Source: Lachnospiraceae bacterium
GTDB lineage: Bacteria; Bacillota; Clostridia; Lachnospirales; Lachnospiraceae
DNA: 64,000 bases
NCBI GenBank assembly: GCA_016283755.1
Contig: JAEENO010000032.1
Coordinates: 1 to 64,000, forward strand
Reading direction: 5' to 3'
A model generated the notes under the pieces. That model was not told where the DNA came from. It ran no database searches and worked only from the letters and a program-made list of their open reading frames with translations. The translations under genes were made by a program, and so were the position numbers. The first letter of the stretch is position 1; each line of letters begins with the position of its first letter. Below are positions 35,193 through 43,540 of the stretch, in pieces.

Positions 35193-36383
35193 TTATTTTG
35201 TTTCTTTTTGCCTTAAAAGCATCTTCTCTCTTGCTTTGGCATTCCTGTCCTTACAGATCATGTCCCAGTCAGGAAGTGAAGGCATAAGATCCGATAATTT
35301 ACTCATAACATCCGGTATATCTATCTTCTGCGGGCACATAGTCGCACATGCTCCGCAGCCGATGCAGGCCGTCGGGCGCTTTTCTTCAGGAAGCGATTGC
35401 ATATACATTGCCGGGGTAAAAGCGCTTTTATTGACAGCTATGTCATTATAGGCATTCATAAGTTCCGGTATGCCAAGACCCATCGGGCAATTATCTACGC
35501 AATATCTGCAACCCGTGCAAGGAACGCCTTGCTTAAGTTCTTCGGCTATCTCAAGAAGAACATCAGCTTCTTCCTTATTCATAGGCTCATAATTCTCAAA
35601 TGTGGCAACATTCTCAACCATCTGGGTATAGTTACTCATTCCGCTTAAGATTACCTTAATATTTGGGAACGAAGCTATGAATCTAAAAGATTCCGCCGCA
35701 GGGTTTCTACCGTCCAATCTCTTTGCGAGTCCTTCATCAAGGTTGGCTAGCTTTCCGCCGCGAAGTGGTTCCATAACCCACACCGGGATTCCGCACTTTT
35801 CCAGGATTTCGAGCTTTTCCTTACCATGCTGCAATGTATAATCCAGGTAATTAAACTGAATCTGGCAAAACTCCATCTCATCTCCCCATTTATTAAGGAA
35901 GTCCTTGAGGCAATCAATTCCCGCATGAGAGGAGAATCCCAAGTGCTTTATCTTGCCCTGCTTCTTCATTTCGATGAAGTAAGGGATGATGTTCCAACGC
36001 TTGTCAAGATATGTATCAATCGACTTCTCGCACACATTGTGGAGAAGATAAAAATCAAAGTAATCAACCCTGCACTTTTTCAACTGATCTTCAAAGATTT
36101 CAGCAGGGTTATAACTCGTATCGGTCTGATGACCCGGGTACTTGGTCGCAAGATAAAAGCTGTCACGCTCATATCTTGACAGTGCCTCTCCGATCACAAG
36201 TTCAGAGTCTCCTTCATGATATGGATATGCAGTATCAAAGTAGTTGACCCCATGATTAATGGCGTAGTCAACCATCTTGAAAGTCTCTTCTTTATTAATT
36301 GTCTTGTCCTCATTTAAAGGCAGCCTCATAAGACCGAAGCCAAGCCTTGAAATCGAGCACTCTTTAAAATCGTTATAAATCAT
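35193..36383 (-). CDS. Aldo/keto reductase with C-terminal ferredoxin domain
   Basis: 396 residues. The N-terminal TIM-barrel aldo/keto reductase domain (about 1-275) has RLGFGLMRLP and the Asp-Tyr catalytic region NYFDTAYPYHEG. The C terminus adds two 4Fe-4S cysteine clusters, CTGCRYCVDNCP and CIGCGACATMCP. Such enzymes in anaerobes link carbonyl reduction to iron-sulphur electron flow; the substrate is unknown. The ATG at 36383 is chosen because AGAGGTG lies 6 nt upstream and overlaps an alternative GTG. It is the first gene of the operon with glk and the LysR gene. Confidence 0.92.
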   Translation of the reverse strand: MIYNDFKECSISRLGFGLMRLPLNEDKTINKEETFKMVDYAINHGVNYFDTAYPYHEGDSELVIGEALSRYERDSFYLATKYPGHQTDTSYNPAEIFEDQLKKCRVDYFDFYLLHNVCEKSIDTYLDKRWNIIPYFIEMKKQGKIKHLGFSSHAGIDCLKDFLNKWGDEMEFCQIQFNYLDYTLQHGKEKLEILEKCGIPVWVMEPLRGGKLANLDEGLAKRLDGRNPAAESFRFIASFPNIKVILSGMSNYTQMVENVATFENYEPMNKEEADVLLEIAEELKQGVPCTGCRYCVDNCPMGLGIPELMNAYNDIAVNKSAFTPAMYMQSLPEEKRPTACIGCGACATMCPQKIDIPDVMSKLSDLMPSLPDWDMICKDRNAKAREKMLLRQKETK

Positions 36384-36406
36384 AGCAAACACCTCTACAA
36401 AATACT

Positions 36407-36435
36407 ACTATACCGCTAAATTGACAGAAAAACAA
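36407..36435 (-). promoter_or_regulatory. Promoter of the aldo/keto reductase-glk-lysR operon
   Basis: On the minus strand TTGTTT (36430-36435) and TATAGT (36407-36412) are 17 bp apart, 23 bp before the start codon. Confidence 0.65.
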
Positions 36436-36451
36436 TAGTTTGAAATATCAT

Positions 36452-36480
36452 AAAAAAGGAGCCGTTTAAAACGGCTCCTT
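36452..36480 (-). terminator. MCP terminator (copy 1 of a repeated hairpin)
   Basis: AAGGAGCCGTTT and AAACGGCTCCTT pair in a 12-bp stem (36456-36480), followed on the minus strand by TTTTTTATG. It lies 33 nt after the chemoreceptor stop. The same hairpin, identical over 28 nt, recurs at 38383-38410. Confidence 0.9.
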
Positions 36481-36513
36481 CTCTATCGAATTTGACCTAT
36501 ATATTTATGACAC

Positions 36514-38226
36514 TTATTGTACGAACTTCTCCGTTTCTTCGGTAAGTTCCTTGAAATTAGCACTATTGGCATTACTTGAATCAAGAATTCCGGCCATCTC
36601 ATGAACCATCTTCTCTGCGGTATTTGCAATCTCGCTTGTATTAACCGTACACTGAGAAATGTTATCATTAACATTCTCAATTGCATGTGTCATTTCATTC
36701 ATTGCGCCGCTGATCATCTCTGCATCACCTATGAACTTATTGAAGAATCTCTGTACCTCACCTGCATCAGCATAATAATTATCACCCATTTCCTTAAATT
36801 CTTCATAATCATTCTCGATGACATTACTCATACTGCTGATAAGTTCGGAAGAACTGCTCATAAGATTTTCTACCGCCTCGACAACGGAACCTGATATCGT
36901 CTGAATATTGGTAGCTGTATCCTTGGAACTGTCGGCAAGCTTGGAAATCTCCTCTGCTACAACTGCAAATCCTCTACCGGCATCGCCTGCTCTTGCTGCC
37001 TCAATCGATGCATTAAGAGCAAGAAGGTTAGTCTGTGACGCAATTGAAAGAATATCATTTGAAAGCTCCGTAATCTCATCAACCTTTCTTGCTGCCTCAA
37101 TAGCTCCTTCAAGTGATGATCTGCTCTTCTCAAGATTGCCTCTGATGCTCTCCTGCTTCTCTACGCATTCTTTCTTAATCTTCGTAGCTCTGCCTTGCAT
37201 CTTGCCTACATAATCCGTACCTTCCTGAGTCTCGGATACAATCTGTTCTACTTTATTCTTAACTTCTATTGATGAAGCCATCATTTCCTGTGTTGCGGCT
37301 CCAACGCCTTCCATAGCTGCATGTAATTCTTCGGTTGCAGCCGAGATATTGGTTGCACTGTCATTAGACTTCGATACTGCACCCGTAATATTGTCATTTA
37401 CGGTATTAACGGTTGTTGATACAGATTTAATCTTATGAACCATATCAGACAATACGCCCATGAATCTGTTAACACCTTTTCCGAGGTCTCCGACTTCATC
37501 ATTACCACTGATATATACCTGCTTTGCAAAGTCTCCTCTGTTGCTTTCGAGTTCTTCGATAATTGTATTAAGTGAGGATGTAGACTTTCTGATTGGAATA
37601 ATTACAACAAAGTACATATAAAGAACCATTAGAATGAGAACTACAAACATTATAATAATGCTTATAACTATCATTTTGGCAACTTCATCGGCTATAAGCT
37701 CATCAATTGAATTCTCATCTACTCTTACACCTATATTAACGGCGCCGACAACAGTGCCGTTATCAAACATTGGTGAAAGAACATCAAGTACAAGTCCCCA
37801 TGTATCAGAAGTATAGTAATCACAGTATTTCTCTCCGTCTCTTGCTGCTGCGATAGAACCTGCATCATCAAGGACTATGCCTACTCTTTCATGATTGGAA
37901 TGTGCCATTGCTGTAACCTGACCGTCAACATCCTGCATAAAAAGCACATATGCAAAGTCATTGGCTGCGGCAATCTCATCAATAGCTTTCTGATATTCGT
38001 CTATAAGCTGTGATGAAGGAACAGAATTCCTGATATATTCAAACTGCATACGATATGCTTCAACAAGTTTCTCATCCTCACGAGAAATTGTATCAAGCAC
38101 TTCGTCTTTGATACTCTTTTTTGATTGAATAATGTTAGCACTGCATAGAACAAGAAGTCCTATAACAATTACCGGTAGAATTTTTAACGCCAAGCTAATA
38201 TGTTTCTTTTTCATTAGTGTCACCAT
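36514..38226 (-). CDS. Methyl-accepting chemotaxis protein
   Basis: 570 residues. Transmembrane helices lie at about 13-32 and 184-212, enclosing an extracellular Cache-like sensor domain of about 150 residues. HAMP follows (about 212-265), then the cytoplasmic signalling domain with the conserved hairpin tip [33 protein letters not shown] near 395-427. The protein detects an extracellular ligand and steers CheA. GAGGAAGG precedes the first ATG; a second ATG lies four codons later. It is transcribed alone and is flanked by two identical terminators. A long AT-rich leader (38227-38380) lies upstream. Confidence 0.96.
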   Translation of the reverse strand: MVTLMKKKHISLALKILPVIVIGLLVLCSANIIQSKKSIKDEVLDTISREDEKLVEAYRMQFEYIRNSVPSSQLIDEYQKAIDEIAAANDFAYVLFMQDVDGQVTAMAHSNHERVGIVLDDAGSIAAARDGEKYCDYYTSDTWGLVLDVLSPMFDNGTVVGAVNIGVRVDENSIDELIADEVAKMIVISIIIMFVVLILMVLYMYFVVIIPIRKSTSSLNTIIEELESNRGDFAKQVYISGNDEVGDLGKGVNRFMGVLSDMVHKIKSVSTTVNTVNDNITGAVSKSNDSATNISAATEELHAAMEGVGAATQEMMASSIEVKNKVEQIVSETQEGTDYVGKMQGRATKIKKECVEKQESIRGNLEKSRSSLEGAIEAARKVDEITELSNDILSIASQTNLLALNASIEAARAGDAGRGFAVVAEEISKLADSSKDTATNIQTISGSVVEAVENLMSSSSELISSMSNVIENDYEEFKEMGDNYYADAGEVQRFFNKFIGDAEMISGAMNEMTHAIENVNDNISQCTVNTSEIANTAEKMVHEMAGILDSSNANSANFKELTEETEKFVQ

Positions 38227-38382
38227 GCCTTCCTCTTTAGGTATTATTACCGTTTGTCTTGAGTAATTAAGTATTTATGGTATACTTTACTCACTTGTAT
38301 ATGATACTCTGATTATTATATTAATTAAATAATGTACACAACCTTTTCAAATTTTCTAATTCTAAAATACATAATTATACAT

Positions 38383-38410
38383 AAAAAGGAGCCGTTTAAA
38401 ACGGCTCCTT
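38383..38410 (-). terminator. Terminator after the dicarboxylate symporter (copy 2 of a repeated hairpin)
   Basis: The same 12-bp AAGGAGCCGTTT stem as at 36456-36480, followed on the minus strand by TTTTTATG. It lies 25 nt after the symporter stop. Confidence 0.9.
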
Positions 38411-38435
38411 TGATTATTATTGATTTTATCTAAGA

Positions 38436-39656
38436 TTAACCCTTCTTAGCTTCACGCTTCTTCATAATATTGGAAACGATTACTGCGCAGGAAGCATCAC
38501 CTGTGATATTGAGTGTTGTTCTACCCATATCAAAGATTCTGTCTACACCGGCAACAAGAGCGATACCTTCGATCGGAAGTCCTACAGATGCAAGAACCAT
38601 TGAAAGCATTACCATACCTGCACCGGGTACACCTGCTGTACCGATTGATGCAAGAGTTGCTGTAAGAACTATTGTTACCATCTGTCCTAATGTAAGGTTA
38701 ATTCCATAGCAGGATGCAATGAAGATTGCACATACACCCTGATAAATAGCTGTTCCGTCCATGTTGATCGTTGCGCCAAGAGGAAGAACAAAGCTTGATA
38801 CTTCCTTGGATGCTCCGAGGCTCTCTGTACATTCCATGTTAAGAGGAAGAGTACCTACTGATGAAGCACTTGAGAACGCGAACATGATTGCAGGGAACAT
38901 GCCCTTAAAGAATTTAAGCGGGCTCATCTTACCAAGTGTAGCAACTGCAATTGAGTATACGATAATTGCATGAAGTAAATAGCAAAGATAAGCGCAAAGT
39001 AATACCTTGGCAAGTGATCCGATAACTGCCGCACCGTTGGATGCTACTACAGGTGTAAGTAAGCAGAACACACCGATAGGTGAAAGCTTAAGGATCATGT
39101 CCATACACTTCATAAATATGTCATTTAAGCGATTAACAGCTTCAACAGTCTTAGCAACCTTCTCGCCGAGTAAAATAATAGCAAATCCAACAATAATTGC
39201 CATTACGATAATCTGAAGCATGTTAGCATCAACGATCGGCTTTAAGAAGTTAGAAGGGAAGATGTTAACGAGAACATCCATTGCAGATGAACCTGCAGGT
39301 GCTTCATAACTTAAATCTGTAGTAGTAAGAGCCGGGAAAAATCCCTTGAAACAGTTGGCTACGATAAGACCTATTGTAATAGCAATAGCTGTTGTACAGA
39401 AATAATAAACAAGTGTGGTTCCACCGATTATTCCGACCTTCTTAATATCCTTCATGGATACGATACCGGCCATAATTGAGAATAATACGATCGGGCAAAC
39501 TATAAACTTAACAAGGTTAAGGAATATAGTTCCGAACGGTTTAATGTACGCATTAGCAAAATCTGCTGCGTTCTGCATAAGTAAACCAACGATGATAGCG
39601 AGCACCAATGCAATAAAAATTTGTGCCGCAAGAGACAGTTTCTTCTTCTCTCCCAT
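38436..39656 (-). CDS. Dicarboxylate/amino acid:cation symporter (DAACS family)
   Basis: 406 residues, polytopic membrane protein with about eight helices and two re-entrant loops. Family signatures include the serine-rich AFSSASSVGTLPLN, the NMDGTAIYQGVCAIF helix and the C-terminal DRIFDMGRTTLNITGDASCA. It imports glutamate, serine/threonine or C4-dicarboxylates with Na+ or H+; which one cannot be told. The ATG at 39656 is chosen because AAAGGAG lies 8 nt upstream; an earlier GTG overlaps that site. It is a single-gene transcription unit. Confidence 0.93.
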   Translation of the reverse strand: MGEKKKLSLAAQIFIALVLAIIVGLLMQNAADFANAYIKPFGTIFLNLVKFIVCPIVLFSIMAGIVSMKDIKKVGIIGGTTLVYYFCTTAIAITIGLIVANCFKGFFPALTTTDLSYEAPAGSSAMDVLVNIFPSNFLKPIVDANMLQIIVMAIIVGFAIILLGEKVAKTVEAVNRLNDIFMKCMDMILKLSPIGVFCLLTPVVASNGAAVIGSLAKVLLCAYLCYLLHAIIVYSIAVATLGKMSPLKFFKGMFPAIMFAFSSASSVGTLPLNMECTESLGASKEVSSFVLPLGATINMDGTAIYQGVCAIFIASCYGINLTLGQMVTIVLTATLASIGTAGVPGAGMVMLSMVLASVGLPIEGIALVAGVDRIFDMGRTTLNITGDASCAVIVSNIMKKREAKKG

Positions 39657-39711
39657 AAATGTAACTCCTTTCACAAACCCTTTTTATTAGTCAATTTAAG
39701 ACTATGACACA

Positions 39712-39740
39712 ATTGTATCACAATGTTTATTAAATTGTAA
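39712..39740 (-). promoter_or_regulatory. Promoter of the dicarboxylate symporter
   Basis: On the minus strand TTACAA (39735-39740) and TACAAT (39712-39717) are 17 bp apart, 55 bp before the start codon. Confidence 0.6.
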
Positions 39741-39804
39741 ATAAAATTAAGGCAATTACAATTTAAATACAACAAAAGACACGCGACTTACGAAGCCCTC
39801 AACA

Positions 39805-39912
39805 GACTAGACGGGAGTCGATTCTCCGCTTCGCTCCGGTCGGCGCAAAGCCGAGGTCCCCCGGACCTCGTGCGCCCCATGTCCGAAGGTTTCCGGACAC
39901 GTGGTTCAACTC
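39805..39912. repeat. GC-rich hairpin element with partial copies of the tmRNA 3' end
   Basis: This patch between the symporter promoter and the tmRNA terminator has clearly higher G+C than its surroundings. Positions 39805-39818 are a 14-nt perfect direct copy of 39972-39985, the 3' acceptor/T-stem of the tmRNA gene. Positions 39888-39912 are an inverted copy of 39982-40005, with one substitution and one extra base. Three hairpins lie in it: CGGC-GCAAA-GCCG (39841-39853), GAGGTCC-CCC-GGACCTC (39853-39869) and TGTCCG...CGGACA (39880-39899). It may be a remnant of an element that used ssrA as a target, or a structured repeat. No protein is encoded. The other bases of 39741-39804 show nothing clear. 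Confidence 0.6.
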
Positions 39913-39929
39913 TTATTTAGCTTACATAG

Positions 39930-39965
39930 AAAAAGAGACACCCACGTTGTGGATGTCCCTTTTTC
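39930..39965 (-). terminator. tmRNA terminator
   Basis: On the minus strand GGGACATCCAC and GTGGGTGTCTC pair around AACG with two mismatches or wobbles, and flanking ATAGAAAAAG/CTTTTTCTAT extends the stem. The T run at 39930-39934 follows. It lies 5-10 nt after the tmRNA 3' end. Confidence 0.85.
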
Positions 39966-39969
39966 TATA

Positions 39970-40307
39970 TGGACTAGACGGGAGTTGAACCCGTGTCCGA
40001 AAACCGATCCCCTTCCCTTCTACGAGTGTAGTCATTTATTTGTTATTCCCTCCGTCACACGGAAAATGACATCCTTGTGATTTCGGTAGCTTCATAATAC
40101 GCCCATTATCTCAAAGCTTTGATAGTGTCGTTTCCTACTAAGATGAAGCCGGGTCCTTAATATGTAGGTGTACTAAGGTCGACTGCTGCAACTAGGCAGC
40201 GTATGCTAAATTATCTTCAGCGTTTAATTTTAATTTGGCCATTTAACGCATTACCATACGACTCGCTTCTTAAGCTTCATGATCCCCGTCGAAACCGGTA
40301 CTAGCCC
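39970..40307 (-). ncRNA. ssrA: Transfer-messenger RNA (tmRNA)
   Basis: 338 nt. It rescues stalled ribosomes with SmpB. The acceptor stem is GGGCTAG (40301-40307) with CTAGTCC (39971-39977), one G-U pair, and discriminator A at 39970; CCA is not encoded. The 5' TTTCGAC and 3' GGGTTCAACTCCCGTC T arm are present. The tag frame runs from 40239 to the stop at 40192-40194 and encodes AKLKLNAEDNLAYAA, ending in YAA rather than the commoner LAA. It has its own promoter downstream of smpB and a strong terminator. Confidence 0.96.
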
Positions 40308-40348
40308 AAGTATTTAATTGATAAGGGATTGCTCCCTTAAGTAAACCT

Positions 40349-40377
40349 ATTATAATTAAAAAGTTCAGTATTTTCAA
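40349..40377 (-). promoter_or_regulatory. Promoter of ssrA
   Basis: On the minus strand TTGAAA (40372-40377) and a perfect TATAAT (40349-40354) are 17 bp apart, about 40 bp upstream of the mature tmRNA 5' end. The leader between them holds AAGGGA-GCAA-TCCCTT (about 40323-40338), which may mark the processed 5' leader. Confidence 0.8.
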
Positions 40378-40400
40378 GACCTTCCGATTAAACTTGTAGT

Positions 40401-40865
40401 TTAAAAGTTCCTTGCCTTAAACTCTCTTTGAATCTCGCGCTTTGCATCTTTTGCTGCTATATCAGCGCGCTTATCATATAATTTCTTACCCTTTGCAAGC
40501 GCTATCTCCACCTTCACAAGTGAACCCTTAAGATACACCTGTAACGGCACAAGAGTATATCCCGCTTCAGTGCTTTTGGCAAGTAATTTTCTTGTCTCAA
40601 CCTTATGGAGTAAGAGCTTTTTCGGGCGAAGCGGGTCTTTATTAAAGATATTCCCCTTCTCGTACGGGTTAATGTGCATACCGTATATCCACATCTCGCC
40701 CTTCTCTATGCGAAGGAATGCCTCTTTAACAGAGCACTGTCCCATTCGAATCGATTTAACCTCGGTTCCGAAAAGCTCTATTCCGGCCTCGTACTTATCT
40801 TCGATAAAGTACTCGTGATATGCTTTTTTATTATTAGCTATAAGCTTGTAATTATCTGTACTCAT
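40401..40865 (-). CDS. smpB: SsrA-binding protein SmpB
   Basis: 154 residues, typical length. It binds the tRNA-like part of tmRNA and delivers it to stalled ribosomes. Conserved regions are [37 protein letters not shown] and the basic C-terminal tail [20 protein letters not shown], which enters the empty mRNA channel. GAGGAAG precedes the ATG. It lies between rnr and ssrA, the classical neighbourhood. Confidence 0.98.
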   Translation of the reverse strand: MSTDNYKLIANNKKAYHEYFIEDKYEAGIELFGTEVKSIRMGQCSVKEAFLRIEKGEMWIYGMHINPYEKGNIFNKDPLRPKKLLLHKVETRKLLAKSTEAGYTLVPLQVYLKGSLVKVEIALAKGKKLYDKRADIAAKDAKREIQREFKARNF

Positions 40866-40887
40866 CAGTCTTCCTCATTCTTGTAAC

Positions 40888-40952
40888 GGCACGATTCGTA
40901 AACGAATCCTGCCACGTCGTCGGAACATTTTAAATCATGACTTCGTCATGAT
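40888..40952 (-). promoter_or_regulatory. Two hairpins between rnr and smpB
   Basis: ATCATGAC-GAA-GTCATGAT (40934-40952) contains the rnr stop codon. GGCAGGATTCG-TTTA-CGAATCGTGCC (40888-40913) pairs over 10 bp with one mismatch. Neither is followed by a T run on the minus strand, so they look like intercistronic stabilising or processing structures rather than terminators. Confidence 0.5.
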
Positions 40953-43075
40953 GGTTCCTCCTCAAATACGAAATCAAGCGTACGGGATAATCTATCTATA
41001 TCTTTCAGCATTACCTTAACTTCCATGCCGAGCTTATAGGTCTTACCCGTATCCTTGCCTACTACCGCATATTCTTCCTCTATGTATTCGTAATAATCAC
41101 CCGGAATATCAACCATACGAACCATTCCTTCAACGGTATTCGGCAGTTCCACATAGATGCCGTAATCCGTAACACCTGATATTACACCTGTAAACACCTC
41201 ATTGAAATGATCCTGCATATATTCTATCTTCTTAAGCTTAATTGTCTCGCGCTCAACCTCATCAGCTCTGCGCTCTCTTGAAGAGCAATGACTTCCGACC
41301 TCATCAAGCATCTCTCTGTAGTGAGCGATTCTCTTCTCATTAAGCTTGCCGTGAAGGTTCTCCTTAATGATTCTGTGAATCTGCAGATCAGGATAACGGC
41401 GGATAGGTGACGTAAAGTGGCAATAATACTTAGCTGCAAGTCCGTAGTGGCCTAAGTTCTCCGCAGTATATCTTGCCTGCTGCATTGAGCGAAGTGACAG
41501 TCTCATAATAAGACCCGCCTCAGGCTCTCCCTCAATCTTGGCGAGTAACTTCTGCATTTCCTTAGGATGCACTTCACCATGCTTACCCTTAAGCGAATAA
41601 CCCAGATTACCGATTAAGCTCGTCAGCTCTTCCATCTTATCCGCATCCGGCTTCTCGTGGCTTCTGTATAGAAACGGCAACTCTCTGAAGTAATACTCTT
41701 CCGCAACAGTCTCATTTGCCGCAAGCATAAAGTCCTCAATCATCATTGTTGCAACATTGCGCTCATAAGGAACTATATCGATTGTATGACCCTTTGCATC
41801 AAGTACTACCTTAGTCTCCGGCAAGTCAAAATCTATCGAACCGCGCTTTTTCCTATTCTTACGTAAAAGTGCTGCCAGGTCACGCATTTCAAGGAACATT
41901 GGAACAAGTTCCTTATACTTCTCGCAAAGTGCAGGATCGTTATCATCAAGAATTGCCTTAACATCCGGATAACTCATTCTTCTGTCTACATTAATAACCG
42001 TCTCTACAATCTTATGATCGGTTATAATACCCTTATCATCTATTGTCATAATGCAGCTTAACGCAAGGCGGTCCACACCCTCGTTAAGTGAGCAAAGTCC
42101 GTTCGATAATTTACGCGGAAGCATAGGAATTACTCGATCCGCAAGATATACAGATGTTGCTCTGTTATAGCCTTCCTTATTAAGCGCTGTCTTCTCTTTC
42201 ACATAGTTGGATACATCTGCAATATGAACACCGAGCTCGTACTTCTCTCCGTCGAAAGTAACGGATACCGCATCGTCTAAGTCCTTCGCATCAACTCCGT
42301 CTATCGTTACCATCATGGTATCACGAAGATCGAGCCTGCCTCGCTTATCTTCTTCAGGCACTTCATCTGCAAAAGCTTTAAGCTCGTCTTCCACTTCTTC
42401 CGGAAACTCTTCCTTCATGCCGTATGCTCTTGCAATTGATAAGATGTCTACTCCGACATCCTTGGAAGAACCTAAGATTTCTATAATCTCACCTTCAGGC
42501 TTCTTCTTCTCGTCACCGTAAGAAGTAAGTCTGCAGATGACTTTATCGCCGTACTTTGCGCCGTTAACAGCCTTTTCCGGAATGAAGATGTCTTCATTGA
42601 GTCTCTGATTATCAGGCAATACAAAACCGTAGGAAGCGCTTTTCTCAAAGAATCCTACTATCTCGTTATTGGCATGTGTAAGAATCTCAACAACCTTACC
42701 TTCCTGTCTCTTTCCGCGAGGTGTCGCAAGAAGAAGTACTCTTACCTCATCGCCATGCATAGCGTGTCCTGTATCCTTCTCCGGAATAAAGATATCTTCA
42801 TCTCTGTCAGGAAGCGACACAAAGCCATAACCGTTCCTGGTTCCGATAAAAGTTCCGTCAACGGTCTTATCACGCATGATTGAATACTTGCCCCTTTTTG
42901 AGCACTCAATCTTTGATTCAAAAAGCAAAGCATCCAAGGCTTCCGTAAGTTCAGCTCTTCGCTCTTTCGGAAGCTGCATTATGATTGCAAGTTCTTTTTC
43001 ACGCATAGGGACATACATATCGTCCTGCATAAGCTCAAGCAATATTTTCTTTCTTTCTTCAAGACTTTTTGCCAT
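40946..43075 (-). CDS. rnr: Ribonuclease R
   Basis: 709 residues. A 3'-5' exoribonuclease that degrades structured RNA and takes part in trans-translation quality control. Domains in order: N-terminal helix-turn-helix, cold-shock/OB domains (GTFIGTRNGYGFVSLPDRDEDIFIP), RNB catalytic domain with the metal-binding aspartates in DGVDAKDLDDAVSV, and a C-terminal S1 domain (GVISGVTDYGIYVELPNTVEGMV). The long basic tail of E. coli RNase R is missing, as is usual in Firmicutes. GGAGACGAC precedes the ATG. It lies between secG and smpB. Confidence 0.97.
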   Translation of the reverse strand: MAKSLEERKKILLELMQDDMYVPMREKELAIIMQLPKERRAELTEALDALLFESKIECSKRGKYSIMRDKTVDGTFIGTRNGYGFVSLPDRDEDIFIPEKDTGHAMHGDEVRVLLLATPRGKRQEGKVVEILTHANNEIVGFFEKSASYGFVLPDNQRLNEDIFIPEKAVNGAKYGDKVICRLTSYGDEKKKPEGEIIEILGSSKDVGVDILSIARAYGMKEEFPEEVEDELKAFADEVPEEDKRGRLDLRDTMMVTIDGVDAKDLDDAVSVTFDGEKYELGVHIADVSNYVKEKTALNKEGYNRATSVYLADRVIPMLPRKLSNGLCSLNEGVDRLALSCIMTIDDKGIITDHKIVETVINVDRRMSYPDVKAILDDNDPALCEKYKELVPMFLEMRDLAALLRKNRKKRGSIDFDLPETKVVLDAKGHTIDIVPYERNVATMMIEDFMLAANETVAEEYYFRELPFLYRSHEKPDADKMEELTSLIGNLGYSLKGKHGEVHPKEMQKLLAKIEGEPEAGLIMRLSLRSMQQARYTAENLGHYGLAAKYYCHFTSPIRRYPDLQIHRIIKENLHGKLNEKRIAHYREMLDEVGSHCSSRERRADEVERETIKLKKIEYMQDHFNEVFTGVISGVTDYGIYVELPNTVEGMVRMVDIPGDYYEYIEEEYAVVGKDTGKTYKLGMEVKVMLKDIDRLSRTLDFVFEEEPS

Positions 43076-43123
43076 GTCGTCTCCTTATTGTAATCTCTGC
43101 CGTTACCGGCAACCCATGAATAT

Positions 43124-43154
43124 AAAAAAGGCTGCCGACGTACATCGACAGCCT
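43124..43154 (-). terminator. Terminator or attenuator between secG and rnr
   Basis: On the minus strand AGGCTGTCGA and TCGGCAGCCT pair in a 10-bp stem (one T-G), followed by TTTTTTATA. It lies 13 nt after the secG stop, so part of the transcription probably ends before rnr. Confidence 0.8.
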
Positions 43155-43167
43155 AAATATTGACTAA

Positions 43168-43413
43168 TTATAATGAAAGTGCAGGGATGTTAAGTAATAA
43201 AGAAATTACTAAGAATACTACAACCAAACCGGTAGTAACCTTAACAAGAATTCCTTCCATAGAACGTCCCTTGTTCTTTCCCCAATATGTATCTGCCGCA
43301 CCACTGATTGCGCCGAGTCCCTGCTGCTTACCTTCCTGCATAAGAACGATAACTGTAAGTGCAAGTCCTGCAAGTATGAATAATATTGCTAAAATAATCT
43401 TTAAAGCGGTCAC
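43168..43413 (-). CDS. secG: Preprotein translocase subunit SecG
   Basis: 81 residues. A small membrane subunit of the SecYEG channel. Two hydrophobic helices (about 4-24 and 56-77) flank the conserved loop LMQEGKQQGLGAISGAADTYWGKNKGRS. The start is GTG, with AGGAGGG about 8 nt upstream. It has its own promoter and is followed by a terminator before rnr. Confidence 0.95.
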   Translation of the reverse strand: MTALKIILAILFILAGLALTVIVLMQEGKQQGLGAISGAADTYWGKNKGRSMEGILVKVTTGLVVVFLVISLLLNIPALSL

Positions 43414-43474
43414 CGTCGAACCCTCCTAAACTATCTATTTAAATTATCGGAAATTCATTCTCCATAACTTTGAT

Positions 43475-43503
43475 ATTGTATCACATGCCCTATGACTTTT
43501 CAA
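43475..43503 (-). promoter_or_regulatory. Promoter of secG
   Basis: On the minus strand TTGAAA (43498-43503) and TACAAT (43475-43480) are 17 bp apart, 61 bp before the secG start. Confidence 0.75.
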
Positions 43504-43540
43504 GAGAAAAAAGTGATAATTTTGTGTATTAAGAGCGCGA

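Noticed and set aside
39805..39912. A second tRNA or tmRNA gene
   Set aside because: Only pieces of the acceptor/T arm are matched, and in opposing orientations; no anticodon arm or tag frame is present.
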